DNA from: Rufibacter sp. XAAS-G3-1
GTDB taxonomy: Bacteria; Bacteroidota; Bacteroidia; Cytophagales; Hymenobacteraceae
Assembly: GCF_013623775.1 (NCBI RefSeq)
Contig: NZ_JABFAM010000007.1
Span: 186,001 to 250,000 of the forward strand
DNA: 64,000 bases
Direction: 5' to 3'
Numbering within the stretch: the first letter of the stretch is position 1; the number at the start of each line of letters is the position of its first letter. Under the pieces are notes generated by a model, which searched no databases, was not told the origin of the DNA, and saw nothing but the letters and a program-made list of their open reading frames with translations. The position numbers and the translations under genes were made by a program. Below are positions 27,099 through 35,148 of the stretch, one piece after another.

Positions 27099-27890
27099 AT
27101 GAGCGTTTTCAAAAAACTGATTGTATTCAGCGTCTTCCTGTATTTGCCGTTCCAGTCCATGGCGTGGGGCATGCTGGGGCACCGCATTGTGGGCGAAATA
27201 GCCGACCGTCACCTTTCCTCCAAGGCCAGAAAGAACATCAAAAAGATACTGGGCAATGAATCCATTGCCATGGCCAGCAACTGGGCCGACTTTGTCAAGT
27301 CTGATCCGGCGTATGACTATTTAGATAAATGGCATTACGTGAATCTGAAACAAGGCTTGACCCAGAGCGAGGTGGAAGCGTTTCTCCAGCAGGACACCGC
27401 CACAGATGCCTACACCCGCATTCAGTTTCTTCAGAATGAACTAAAGAAAAAGGATTTGCCCCAAGTCCGGCAGGTCACGTACCTGCGGCTGCTGATCCAT
27501 TTTGTGGGAGATGTGCACCAACCCATGCACGTTGGCCGTCCCGAAGACCTGGGCGGCAACCGCATTAGGGTGGAGTGGTTCAACCAGCCCTCCAACCTGC
27601 ACCGGGTATGGGATTCGCAGTTGCTGGAGCACCAACAGTTAAGCTACACCGAGTACGCCACCGCCCTCAATTTTGCCTCCAAAGACCAGGTAAAAACGTG
27701 GCAGAAACAATTGGCCCCTATCTGGTTTTTTGAGTCTTACCAGATTGCCCAGCAGTTGTACAAAGGTATTACTAAGCCCGGAGAGAACCTTAGCTACCGC
27801 TATAATTTTGATTACGTGCAAACCATGAATGATCAGCTTCTAAAAGGCGGTGTGCGCCTGGCCGGAGTGCTGAATGAAATCTTCGGCTAA
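27099..27890 (+). CDS. S1/P1-type zinc nuclease, secreted
   Basis: A 263-residue exported nuclease of the S1/P1 family, which cleaves single-stranded DNA and RNA with three zinc ions. After the signal peptide (MSVFKKLIVFSVFLYLPFQSMA) the mature protein begins with Trp23, whose backbone is a zinc ligand in this family. Further ligands are in WGMLGHRIVGEIADRHL, KWHYVN, HFVGDVHQPMHVG and NLHRVWDSQLL. Probably scavenges nucleic acids outside the cell, together with nucleotidases such as the pair at 3161-4999. A bidirectional hairpin follows. Confidence 0.92.
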   Translation: MSVFKKLIVFSVFLYLPFQSMAWGMLGHRIVGEIADRHLSSKARKNIKKILGNESIAMASNWADFVKSDPAYDYLDKWHYVNLKQGLTQSEVEAFLQQDTATDAYTRIQFLQNELKKKDLPQVRQVTYLRLLIHFVGDVHQPMHVGRPEDLGGNRIRVEWFNQPSNLHRVWDSQLLEHQQLSYTEYATALNFASKDQVKTWQKQLAPIWFFESYQIAQQLYKGITKPGENLSYRYNFDYVQTMNDQLLKGGVRLAGVLNEIFG

Positions 27891-27928
27891 GCGTTTTCTG
27901 TTTTAAGCCGATTTTCTCAAAAACGGCA

Positions 27929-27970
27929 CCAAAAAGGCGGATACTCTTAGAGGAGTATCCGCCTTTTTGG
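27929..27970. terminator. Bidirectional terminator between convergent genes
   Basis: Exact arms CCAAAAAGGCGGATACTC / GAGTATCCGCCTTTTTGG around a six-base loop, with A-tract before and T-tract after in both directions, between the S1/P1 nuclease and the convergent DUF922-like gene. An H palindrome (27895-27930) abuts it. Confidence 0.8.
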
Positions 27971-27983
27971 TTTACAGGTGTAG

Positions 27984-29138
27984 CTAGGGCTTAATCTTCA
28001 GTTCGCGCAGTTCCTGGTCTATCTTCTGGTTCCATCTTTCCTGGGCCACGCGGTTGAGGCCGTGACTGGTTTCACCATCATACTGTTTCTGCAGTTTGTC
28101 CATTTCCCACAGCGCTTCCAGGTACTGGTATCTGATAATGCTTTCATAGTCTTCCAGGGTAAGCTTCTCGGGTCTTAACCGCTGCTTGTAATGTTCAGAA
28201 ACCAGTTTCAGGATATCAAAGTGGCGCTGTTCATGGTTGAGGGTGTACTCCGTTCTGGAATCTGGCAGCACCTTAGACAAATTGCGCAGGATGTACGGTT
28301 TGGTAGAGACCCGTATATGAATCACGCCATTCTCAACGGTAGAGTGAATGTCATTGGAAAGCCCGGGGAAAACCGTAGCTGCATAATTGCCCGAGATTCG
28401 GGAACCGCCCTTGAAATCGCTCCAGTTCAATGGCCGGTCTGGGTCATAGAACAGGGTATCATCGTCTTGGTGTTGCTTGTAGTCTTCAAAATGCACCTTT
28501 ATTTCCCGCGCCAGTTTCTCATTGTGGGCCGCCTCTTTGTCTATCCAGAGGGTGAGGTAGCGCAGTGATTCAGACAAAGTCTTCCTCAAGGTAGGTTCCA
28601 CCACGGCCAAACTGTTCACCGGACGGGCGTACCGCGCGCCGCTTTTATAATTAAACAAGTGTAATCTCTTGCCTTCGCGCTGCACCTCAAAAGCCGCCGA
28701 GATCTGGACTTGTCCTTCCACCCGGCCCCCGGCCCTCGGCTTCTCTGTGACTTGGTATTCTTTCAGCCGCATGATAATAGGGCGGGCTTTAGAGTTGTGC
28801 GAGAAACTTTCGTTGATGTATTTCTTGATGGCCGCCACACTGCCCCCCTGGAAATCTACGGCCTGAGGCGCGGCAGTGGTCGTTGTAGGGGCGGTAGGCA
28901 CTAGTAAGCCCACCGCTTTGGGGTTCTGGCGCTCGTCCACCACATCGGCTACATAAAACTCCTTGGTCTGGAAAGGCAGCTGCTCAGATTTGAGTACCAA
29001 AGGCTCCTGTTTGGCCGCAGGTTTCCCGGCGCCGCCGATGACCAGCAGGAAGGGCAGAAAAAGAAGCAGAAGCCAGCGGCATTTATCAACTATTTTTATT
29101 CCCTGCTGAGGCAAGGAGCTATATGGGTGCAGGTTCAT
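27984..29138 (-). CDS. Secreted putative zinc protease (DUF922-like)
   Basis: A 384-residue protein with an N-terminal hydrophobic segment (about 21-38) acting as signal or anchor. The C-terminal half has PLNWSDFKGGSR (about 236-247) and HEQRH at residues 302-306, an HExxH zinc-protease motif in the context LNHEQRHFDI typical of the DUF922 family of predicted secreted Zn proteases. The N-terminal half (about 45-230) looks like a separate lipoprotein-type domain (VADVVDERQNPKAVGLL, AIKKYINESF) of unknown role. Activity is inferred from the motif only. Convergent with the nuclease gene. Confidence 0.6.
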   Translation of the reverse strand: MNLHPYSSLPQQGIKIVDKCRWLLLLFLPFLLVIGGAGKPAAKQEPLVLKSEQLPFQTKEFYVADVVDERQNPKAVGLLVPTAPTTTTAAPQAVDFQGGSVAAIKKYINESFSHNSKARPIIMRLKEYQVTEKPRAGGRVEGQVQISAAFEVQREGKRLHLFNYKSGARYARPVNSLAVVEPTLRKTLSESLRYLTLWIDKEAAHNEKLAREIKVHFEDYKQHQDDDTLFYDPDRPLNWSDFKGGSRISGNYAATVFPGLSNDIHSTVENGVIHIRVSTKPYILRNLSKVLPDSRTEYTLNHEQRHFDILKLVSEHYKQRLRPEKLTLEDYESIIRYQYLEALWEMDKLQKQYDGETSHGLNRVAQERWNQKIDQELRELKIKP

Positions 29139-29970
29139 CAGTAAAGGTTTGAAGATCTGCTACTTTGGATTCAGGGAAGTAGCTGTTTGGTGAACATGCA
29201 GGAAATGGGATGGGTTCAACAGGAGGGCTTCTGTAAGGGTTCTATAGCTTTACGTAAGGGTACAAGGCTTATATTTCTGTTTTATACCTCTATTGGTTCA
29301 TAACTGGCTTCTTTGGTGATATTGGCGGGTGCACGCCATACGGTATTCCCCTGGCTTTTCCGCTTTCTGCGTGGGTGCACGTGCTGTGTTGTTTCATCTT
29401 TGGCGGTATGCGCTCACGGCCGCGAGGCCCCGCCTTCCCCTCTCGCACTGCCCTTTCGGCCTGAGAAGATATTCGCTCTTAGTTTTGCCTGTCCAGGGCC
29501 AAAAGCGAGGCGCGCTCGGGGAAGACTGGAACTGGGGAAAGTAGCAGAAGTGGTGCTACTGATAGAACCCGTAGAGACCAGGCATGCCTGGTCTCTTACA
29601 CGCATTCCCATCTTCTGCAAAGTAGAATTTCCCTCCTGGGAGGGGTTGGGGTGGGTTCTGGCGCTCCACCATCTTCCAAGGCGCATACATCACCACTAGG
29701 TGTTTTTGGTCTGTTTTTCAGGAAGTAGGCGTAAATCGGTTACCGTGTTTTGCTTTCTTACCAAAAATGCAAACCAAGGCAAACTGCGCGCTCCAGCAGA
29801 AGGATTGAATTTAAAGCTTTGTTGGCTCCGTAAAAACCACTATCTTCATAGTAGTGCTGAAAGATGGGAAAGCTGAGAATCAAAGAGAAAGCATAAAGGT
29901 TTTTTGATCTCTCCTGCGCCCTGGCTTTGCATTTAACGTATCAAGGAAATGAACCTTTTCATCTTTTGAT
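29139..29970. other. 832 bp gene-free region with R1 copy C
   Basis: Positions 29327-29697 are R1 copy C, 29700-29740 a weak H palindrome; the rest (29139-29326 and 29741-29970) shows nothing recognisable. ORFs over 29313-29699 run through R1 and are rejected. Confidence 0.55.
29327..29697 (+). repeat. R1 mosaic repeat, copy C (longest)
   Basis: Runs from GGGTGCACGCC through CGCTCACGGCCGCGAGGCCC, GGCCAAAAGCGAGGCGCGC, GGGGAAGACTGGAACTGGGG, then a nested palindrome GTAGAGACCAGGCATGCC/GGTCTC (about 29571-29596), CCCTCCTGGGAGGGGTTGGG and TTCTGGCGCTCCACC. It shows that R1 is built from several smaller repeats. Confidence 0.75.
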
Positions 29971-30477
29971 ATGAAAACATCCTTTCGCCTCTCATTTGTC
30001 CTGCTGCTGGTGACGGGGAGCGTTGCCTCTGCGCAGCTGCCCTCAAGGCCAGAAGTATACCCCAAAACTGCCATTGCTTCTTTTCCTGTGAAAGTTCCGC
30101 TGGTGCTCATCAATTCGCAGGAGACTTACTGGCAGAGTTTGATTGTGTACGAGTCAGATGTGCAGGTGCTCCAGGTCTACAAGAATGCTGGGGCGGTGAA
30201 GCCGTATGGCACCAAAGGCCAAAACGGCGTGGTAGTGGCGGCTGTCAAAGGAAACCCGCAGCTGTACCGGTTAAGCGGAGTGTTAGACCATTTCCAGGTA
30301 CCGGCAGAGCAGCGGAGACTGAAAGTGCTGGTGAACAACAGGCAGGTAAATCCTGATTATTTATTAGCGGATATCCGCCAGATCCAGAAAGTGGAAGTCA
30401 CCAAGCAAGACCCCACTGCACCAATTAGGCTTAGCTGGAACCCTGACGAGGAATTCCTCAACATTGTGACGATATAG
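29971..30477 (+). CDS. Small secreted protein with two TonB-plug-like motifs
   Basis: A 168-residue exported protein (signal MKTSFRLSFVLLLVTGSVASA). The body looks like two similar units of about 50 residues: PLVLINSQE ... DVQVLQVYKNAG..KPYGTKGQNGVVVAAVK, and LKVLVNNRQVNPD ... IRQIQKVEVTKQD ... EEFLNIVTI. Each recalls the plug-domain pattern of SusC-type receptors (VVDG ... IESIEVLKD ... YGxxGANGVIxITTK), but there is no barrel. The function is unknown; a periplasmic or surface adaptor is a guess. The next small secreted gene follows after 46 bp. Confidence 0.55.
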   Translation: MKTSFRLSFVLLLVTGSVASAQLPSRPEVYPKTAIASFPVKVPLVLINSQETYWQSLIVYESDVQVLQVYKNAGAVKPYGTKGQNGVVVAAVKGNPQLYRLSGVLDHFQVPAEQRRLKVLVNNRQVNPDYLLADIRQIQKVEVTKQDPTAPIRLSWNPDEEFLNIVTI

Positions 30478-30523
30478 TAACTATGTTTACCTATTAACCT
30501 ACGTTTAGAAAGAAGCATCAGAA

Positions 30524-30955
30524 ATGGAAAAGAAGATCTTTGCGGTGCTCGTGCTGTTTTTAGCGGTTGGAACAGCTTTTGCCCAGGCACCTACTGATAG
30601 TACCAAGGCCCAGAAAAGTCCTGAACTATTGCCGCGGTTAAAGTTTAAAAAGAAGGCAGACAGGTCAGCCTTTAAGTTTGAGATGCCTCAAGAGAACGGG
30701 CGAAACCTTATTGCTAGAGCACTACCTGATTTTACTACCCCACCACCAGCGAAACAGGAGGAAGAAGTGACGCCGTTCTACAGCAACATGCCAATGGCTA
30801 AACTGCAAGGAAGAAAGCAGCCAATGCCCGCCGCAAAAGCAGATTCTACCAGGCACTATCATCTGCTGAAGAAGCGTTTCAAAGTGCTTCCTGTGCCCAC
30901 TGAGCCAGAAGAATCAAAGGAAACTGAATATCAGGGCACAGAATCAAGAAAGTAG
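30524..30955 (+). CDS. Small secreted hypothetical protein
   Basis: A 143-residue protein with a signal peptide (MEKKIFAVLVLFLAVGTAFA) and a mature part that is lysine-, proline- and glutamate-rich with no predicted fold (KFKKKADRSAFKFEMP, TTPPPAKQEEE, KVLPVPTEPEESKETE). I recognise no family. It starts 46 bp after the plug-like protein gene on the same strand, so the two are probably co-transcribed and may work together. Confidence 0.5.
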   Translation: MEKKIFAVLVLFLAVGTAFAQAPTDSTKAQKSPELLPRLKFKKKADRSAFKFEMPQENGRNLIARALPDFTTPPPAKQEEEVTPFYSNMPMAKLQGRKQPMPAAKADSTRHYHLLKKRFKVLPVPTEPEESKETEYQGTESRK

Positions 30956-31277
30956 ACAGGTGCTTGGAAGCGGGGAGCAGTAGTTGTGGATGCCTTTTTT
31001 GCCGTAGCATCCCTTTTATGCCAAATCAAATAAAAAACCTGTTTAGAGTTTTTCATTAATCGGCGTTTAGAGCAATTCCTCTGGTGCAAGCGTCCGCTGG
31101 TGCCGTTGTTTTTAGGCTACTTTTATGGAAACAGGCCAGAAACAGGAGGTTTATCTGCACACTAGTGCAAGCATCCGCTTGTATCGCCGTTTTATGCCTG
31201 TTTTTATAAAAACAGGCATAAAACTCTAAACAGCTTCAAAGTAAGTACGCGGACAAAATTAGTTTGACTTACTTATC

Positions 31278-31364
31278 TTCCTCCTGGGAGGATCTTGGTG
31301 GCGAACGGCATTAGCGTTTCATCAAAGCTATTCTAGTTCGCCCACAAGATCCTTCCAGGAGGAC
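31278..31364. repeat. R3 hairpin repeat, copy 2
   Basis: TCCTCCTGGGAGGATCTTGG ... GTTCGCCCACAAGATCCTTC then CAGGAGGAC; the two ends pair over more than 20 bp. Shares TCTAGTTCGC and ACAAGATC with copy 1 at 25645-25731. Confidence 0.7.
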
Positions 31365-31438
31365 AAATAGTATAACGTAATGCTGTCTCCGTACTTAGTT
31401 GGTAGTAGCCTCTTTGCCAGAAAACAGCCTTAAAACAG

Positions 31439-31472
31439 GAAGGCCTTTCCACTCTGCTGCGGAAAGGCCTTC
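31439..31472. terminator. Terminator hairpin at the prfB 3' end
   Basis: Arms GAAGGCCTTTCC / GGAAAGGCCTTC around a ten-base loop, 20 bases beyond the prfB stop on the minus strand, flanked by AAAAC and GTTTT. Confidence 0.6.
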
Positions 31473-31492
31473 TCGTTTTAGAAAATCTAACT

Positions 31493-32570
31493 TTACGCCT
31501 GCATCAGGAATGCTTTGATGTAGTCATCCAGGTCACCGTCCAGCACATTCTGCACATCGGTGCGTTCTACGCCTGTTCTAATGTCTTTGATGAGCTTATA
31601 CGGGTGCAGCACGTAGTTGCGGATCTGCGAACCGAAGTCAATGCGCTTTTTGGTGCTTTCCACTTTGTCGCGCTCCTCATTGCGCTTGTTGACCTCAATC
31701 TGGTAGAGCTGCGATTTCAGCATTCTAATGGCGTGCTCCTTGTTCATGAGCTGCGAGCGTTCAATCTGCACCGCAATGGTAATGCCCGTGGGTTTGTGCT
31801 TCAGGCGGACGGCTGTCTCTACCTTGTTCACATTCTGCCCACCGGCCCCACCGGCGCGGTACGTATCCCACTCAATATCCCCGGGGTTCACGTTAATCTC
31901 AATGGTGTCATCCACCACCGGGTACACAAACACAGAGGCAAAGGAAGTGTGGCGGCGTCCGCCCGAGTCAAAAGGGGAGATGCGCACCAAGCGGTGTACG
32001 CCAATCTCGGCTTTCAGGTAGCCGTAGGCAAAATCCCCGTCAAACTGCAGCGTCGCCGATTTAATGCCCGCGCCCTCCCCGTGCTGAAGGTCTAGTTGTT
32101 TCACCGTGTAGCCTTTGCGCTCACCCCACATGAGGTACATGCGGTACAGCATCTCGGCCCAATCCTGGCTTTCCGTTCCGCCCGCGCCGGAGTTTACCTC
32201 CAGCACCGCGCCCAACTGGTCTTCCTCGTTGCTGAGCATCCGCTTGAACTCCAATCCTTCCACCGAAGCTTCGGCGGCTTTATATTCGGCGGTGATGTCT
32301 TCCTCAGAAACGTCGCCTTCCTTGTAGAAATCAAAAAGCACCTCCAGGTCATCTACCGCCTTAGACATCACCTCAAAGTCATCGGTCCAGGTCTTCAGGC
32401 TTTTGGCCTCCTTTAATACCGTCTCGGCTTTCTTGGGATCATCCCAAAAGTCTGGGGCAGTAGATTGCGCCTCAATGCTGGTTATCTGTTCTTTCTTGGT
32501 ATCGTAGTCAAAGATACCTCCTCAACGCCTCTACTCGGCCTTTCAATTCTTTTACTTGTTCTTGGGTCAT
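31493..32570 (-). CDS. prfB: Peptide chain release factor 2, with programmed +1 frameshift
   Basis: RF2 recognises UGA and UAA stop codons and triggers peptide release on the ribosome. The long frame (start of ORF at 32371) is only the C-terminal 292 residues. The real start is the ATG at 32570: 20 codons ([20 protein letters not shown]) end in an in-frame UGA at 32510-32508. The context is AGGAGG TAT CTT TGA C, the classical autoregulatory slippery site: AGGAGG acts as internal Shine-Dalgarno and CUU slips +1, after which [16 protein letters not shown] leads into the main frame. The combined product is about 358 residues, the normal RF2 length. The GGQ motif ([17 protein letters not shown]) is intact. 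Confidence 0.93.
32508..32522 (-). promoter_or_regulatory. RF2 recoding site
   Basis: On the minus strand AGGAGG (32522-32517), TAT, CTT (32513-32511), TGA (32510-32508), C. When RF2 is scarce the ribosome pauses at UGA and slips forward one base, so the protein controls its own level. Confidence 0.9.
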
Positions 32571-32613
32571 ATTAGGAGTGTGCTACTGCAAATAGGCGCA
32601 ATAGCCGTTTTTA

Positions 32614-32621
32614 CAAAGATA
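32614..32621 (-). promoter_or_regulatory. -7 promoter box of prfB (TATCTTTG)
   Basis: CAAAGATA on the plus strand; full TAnnTTTG match 44 bases upstream of the true prfB start at 32570, which supports that start. Confidence 0.5.
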
Positions 32622-32835
32622 CTAGTTATAAGGAAAGTTGGTGGAAAAGGTTGTAGTGAGGATTGTACTCTGGACAATCTGGAAGGAGGAGAGAACCCGT
32701 TGCTTTCACCCCGCCAAAGAAAAGCGTTTTAGGCCTGATTTAGTGAAAACAGGCTTAAAACGCGATTGGCACAGACGCTTGCCAGTCTGAAGACACTGCA
32801 AGGTCTTTTGAGCAGGCATTTTTGCAATATGAAAC

Positions 32836-33164
32836 ACAACCCACCCCTACCCCTCCGAGGAGGGGAATACGCCTTTGCACAGGGAATAAGGACAATATAA
32901 CTTGTACAACCAATAACTGCCACTGCCTTTGCTACAATGGCCTTTACTACTGTCCCCAGTTCCAGTCTTCCCCGAGCGCGCCTCGCTTTTGGCCATAGAT
33001 AGACTTCAGCTAAGAGAAGAGAACCTCCCAGGCCGAAAGGGCAGTGCGCGAGGGGAAGACGGGGCCTCGCGGCCGTGAGCGCTTAGCGGAACAGATGAAA
33101 CAATACAGCGCTTGCACCCACGCAACAAGCGTACAAGCCAAGGGAATAGCATAAGGCGTGCACC
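32836..33164 (-). repeat. R1 mosaic repeat, copy D
   Basis: Reverse-oriented R1 copy with CCCACCCCTACCCCTCCGAG at its start, AGTTCCAGTCTTCCCCGAGC, CGCGCCTCGCTTTTGGCC, GGGCAGTGCGCGAGGGGAAG, CCTCGCGGCCGTGAGCGC and GGCGTGCACC at its end. It keeps both GAGCGC words (32974-32979 and 33077-33082) between which copy B has lost 103 bp. Confidence 0.75.
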
Positions 33165-33243
33165 TTAACACGCGATAACCGGACAAACCAAGGTGACAGC
33201 ATAAGGCAGATCCAACTATTACCTCGTCTCTCCTCCAAAAAAA

Positions 33244-33289
33244 AATCCGTTTTGGGGCCGTTTCTCGCAAAACAGCCCCAAAACGGATT
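33244..33289. terminator. Terminator of ilvE (H-type palindrome)
   Basis: Exact arms AATCCGTTTTGGGG / CCCCAAAACGGATT with further pairing inside. On the minus strand it is followed by nine to ten T, so this H copy works as an intrinsic terminator for ilvE. Confidence 0.75.
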
Positions 33290-33307
33290 CAAAAAATAAC
33301 AGGGAGT

Positions 33308-34378
33308 TTAAACCACCGGCACCACCCATCCATGCGGATCAGGCGCCAGACCGTAACGGATATTATCCAGTTCAACAGAGATCTTGTTAGAGAGCGTGCG
33401 CTCCGCAACCGGCGGTAACATCATTTCATCCCCTCTAAAGGTAATAGACTGAATGTGCGCTATGGTGGCGGCGGTACCGGTGCCAAACGCATCTTCCAGT
33501 GTACCAGCTTTATAAGCATCAACAATCTCCTGCACTTTAATGCGTCTTTCCTCCACCGGTACACCCCAGTCACGGGCCAGTTGCAGGACGCTGTCGCGGG
33601 TGACACCTGCCAGAATGGACGTGCTCAGGGCCGGCGTGACCAGGGTGCCGTCAATCACGAACATGACGTTCATGGTGCCAGATTCCTCAATGTAGTTGTG
33701 CTCACGGCCATCGGTCCAGATGATTTGGTGGTAGCCTTCTTCGTGGGCCAGTTTAGCGGGGAGCAAAGATCCGCCGTAGTTCCCGGCCGCTTTGGCAAAG
33801 CCGAATCCGCCTTCCACGGCACGGGTGTAGTGCTCTTCAATTTTCACGCGCACGGGCTCAGCGTAGTACCCGCTGGCGGGGCTGCAAAAGATCATGAACT
33901 TGTATTCTGACGCCGGGCGAACCCCTAGCAGGCCCTCAGACCCGAACATGAACGGACGGATGTACAACGAATATCCAGGGCGCTGCGGAACCCAGTCAGC
34001 GTCTAACGCCACCAACTGTTTCAAACCCTCCATGAACAGTTCCTCCGGAATCTCGGGCATGCACAACCGAACGGCCGATTTGTTCATTCTGGCCCAGTTG
34101 TCCTGCGGCCGGAAAAGCACCACGTTGCCTTCCTGGGTTTTGTAGGCTTTCATTCCTTCAAACATGGCTTGCCCATAATGCAGGGCGGCGGCGGCCGGAC
34201 TTACTTGAATTGGGCCGTAAGGAAGAATGCGCGGTTGTTGCCAGGCACCGTCTTTGTAATCTATCTCCAGCATGTGGTCTGCAAAGACCTTCCCGAACTG
34301 CAGGTTTTCTAAATCAAGATCGGCTAACTGACTGGCGGTGGTAACGGTAGTATGAATAGACATGGATTCTGTTTGCAT
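33308..34378 (-). CDS. ilvE: Branched-chain amino-acid aminotransferase
   Basis: A 356-residue PLP-dependent class IV aminotransferase of the eukaryote-like (long) IlvE type, making or degrading valine, leucine and isoleucine by amino exchange with 2-oxoglutarate in the cytoplasm. Seen: LHYGQAMFEGMKAY, YIRPFMFGSEG, the PLP lysine in GFAKAAGNYGGSLLP, YIEESGTMNVMFV and FGTGTAATIAHI. Methionine 6 is an alternative start. Monocistronic, closed by the hairpin at 33244-33289; an R2 element lies upstream. Confidence 0.95.
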   Translation of the reverse strand: MQTESMSIHTTVTTASQLADLDLENLQFGKVFADHMLEIDYKDGAWQQPRILPYGPIQVSPAAAALHYGQAMFEGMKAYKTQEGNVVLFRPQDNWARMNKSAVRLCMPEIPEELFMEGLKQLVALDADWVPQRPGYSLYIRPFMFGSEGLLGVRPASEYKFMIFCSPASGYYAEPVRVKIEEHYTRAVEGGFGFAKAAGNYGGSLLPAKLAHEEGYHQIIWTDGREHNYIEESGTMNVMFVIDGTLVTPALSTSILAGVTRDSVLQLARDWGVPVEERRIKVQEIVDAYKAGTLEDAFGTGTAATIAHIQSITFRGDEMMLPPVAERTLSNKISVELDNIRYGLAPDPHGWVVPVV

Positions 34379-34427
34379 AGATTAGGTGATATGGTGAGTA
34401 ATATACGCGATTCTGGCAATTCTGAAT

Positions 34428-34586
34428 AAGAGCCTGCTTAAATTTCATCTTTGCGCTACGGGCCATAGAAAGAACCTGCGTTCGTCTTTCTATGGCCCGT
34501 AGCGCCGCTACGCGGCTCAAAAAACGCTTCCGCAGAACCTTTCTCTGACTAGTTGAGCCAGCAAACCTGAAATTTAAACAAGCTCT
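34428..34586 (-). repeat. R2 inverted-repeat element, full copy in reverse orientation
   Basis: Bounded by AAGAGCCTGCTTAAATTTCA and TGAAATTTAAACAAGCTCT. The interior words AGAACCTGCGTTCG, CGCTTCCGCAGAACCT and CTCTGACTAGTTGAGCC match the copy at 17808-17970 read backwards; the central hairpin here is CTATGGCCCGTAGCGCCGC-like. It starts one base after the T-tract of the adenosyltransferase terminator. Confidence 0.75.
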
Positions 34587-34611
34587 AAAAAAAGCCTCAC
34601 ATACGAGGCTT
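34587..34611 (-). terminator. Intrinsic terminator overlapping the stop codon of the adenosyltransferase
   Basis: On the minus strand AAGCCTC-GTATGT-GAGGCTT followed by T-run (seven T in total). The TGA stop (34599-34597) lies inside the hairpin, so the end of the operon and the end of the reading frame coincide. Confidence 0.75.
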
Positions 34612-35148
34612 CCAGGTAATTTCTTTGACTCCCAGCTCAAACCCGATGGTGCGGCTCAGCACAAAGAGAAAGTCAGATAGGCGGTTGAGGTATTGCACCA
34701 CCAGGTCATCTACGTGCGATTCTTCCTGTAGCGCAATCACCAGGCGCTCGGCACGGCGGCAAACGGTACGGGCCACGTGGCAAAACGAAACGGCCGGGTG
34801 GCCGCCGGGCAAAATGAAGTTGCGGAGAGGCGGTAGTTGCTCATCCATCAGATCCATCTGCTCTTCCAGCAGTTTTATGTCGCCTTGGTGGAGGTCTGGG
34901 GTCTGGACTTTGCCTTCTTTCACCGGGTCAGTGGCCAGGGTAGAACCGATGGTAAACAGGCGGTCTTGTATCTCAGAGAATAAAGCCTGCCGTTTCTGAT
35001 TCACATCCTGGTCACGTACCACGCCCAGAAACGAGTTCAGCTCGTCTACGGTGCCATACGCCTCAATGCGTAGGTGTGATTTCTTTACCCGGGTACCGCC
35101 AATGAGGGAGGTTTCGCCTTTGTCACCGGTTTTGGTGTAAATTTTCAT
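34597..35148 (-). CDS. Cob(I)yrinic acid a,c-diamide adenosyltransferase, PduO type
   Basis: A 183-residue ATP:cob(I)alamin adenosyltransferase of the PduO/MMAB type, which makes adenosylcobalamin. The ATP site is [16 protein letters not shown] at the N-terminus; [16 protein letters not shown] and the C-terminal [16 protein letters not shown] are family motifs. Its start overlaps the stop of the ATPase gene by four bases (ATGA), so it is translationally coupled and is the last gene of the plsC-gatC operon. No cobalamin-dependent enzyme is nearby. Confidence 0.93.
   Translation of the reverse strand: MKIYTKTGDKGETSLIGGTRVKKSHLRIEAYGTVDELNSFLGVVRDQDVNQKRQALFSEIQDRLFTIGSTLATDPVKEGKVQTPDLHQGDIKLLEEQMDLMDEQLPPLRNFILPGGHPAVSFCHVARTVCRRAERLVIALQEESHVDDLVVQYLNRLSDFLFVLSRTIGFELGVKEITWKPRM

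Larger units (their letters stand above)
30956..31492. other. 537 bp repeat region between convergent genes
   Basis: No gene. Contains repeat words GCAAGCGTCCGCTGG (about 31088) and GCAAGCATCCGCTTG (about 31168), H palindromes at 31107-31145 and 31189-31224 (the latter near-perfect), R3 copy 2 (31278-31364) and the prfB terminator (31439-31472). Confidence 0.6.
32571..33307. other. 737 bp gene-free region with R1 copy D
   Basis: Holds the prfB -7 box, an H palindrome (32724-32763), a repeat fragment (32762-32812, ACAGACGCTTGCCAGTCTGA-like), R1 copy D (32836-33164) and the ilvE terminator (33244-33289). ORFs at 33010-33292 read through R1 and are rejected. Confidence 0.55.

Noticed and set aside
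29313-29699. ORF of 128 codons on the plus strand
   Set aside because: Covers R1 copy C only; not conserved with the other copies as a protein.
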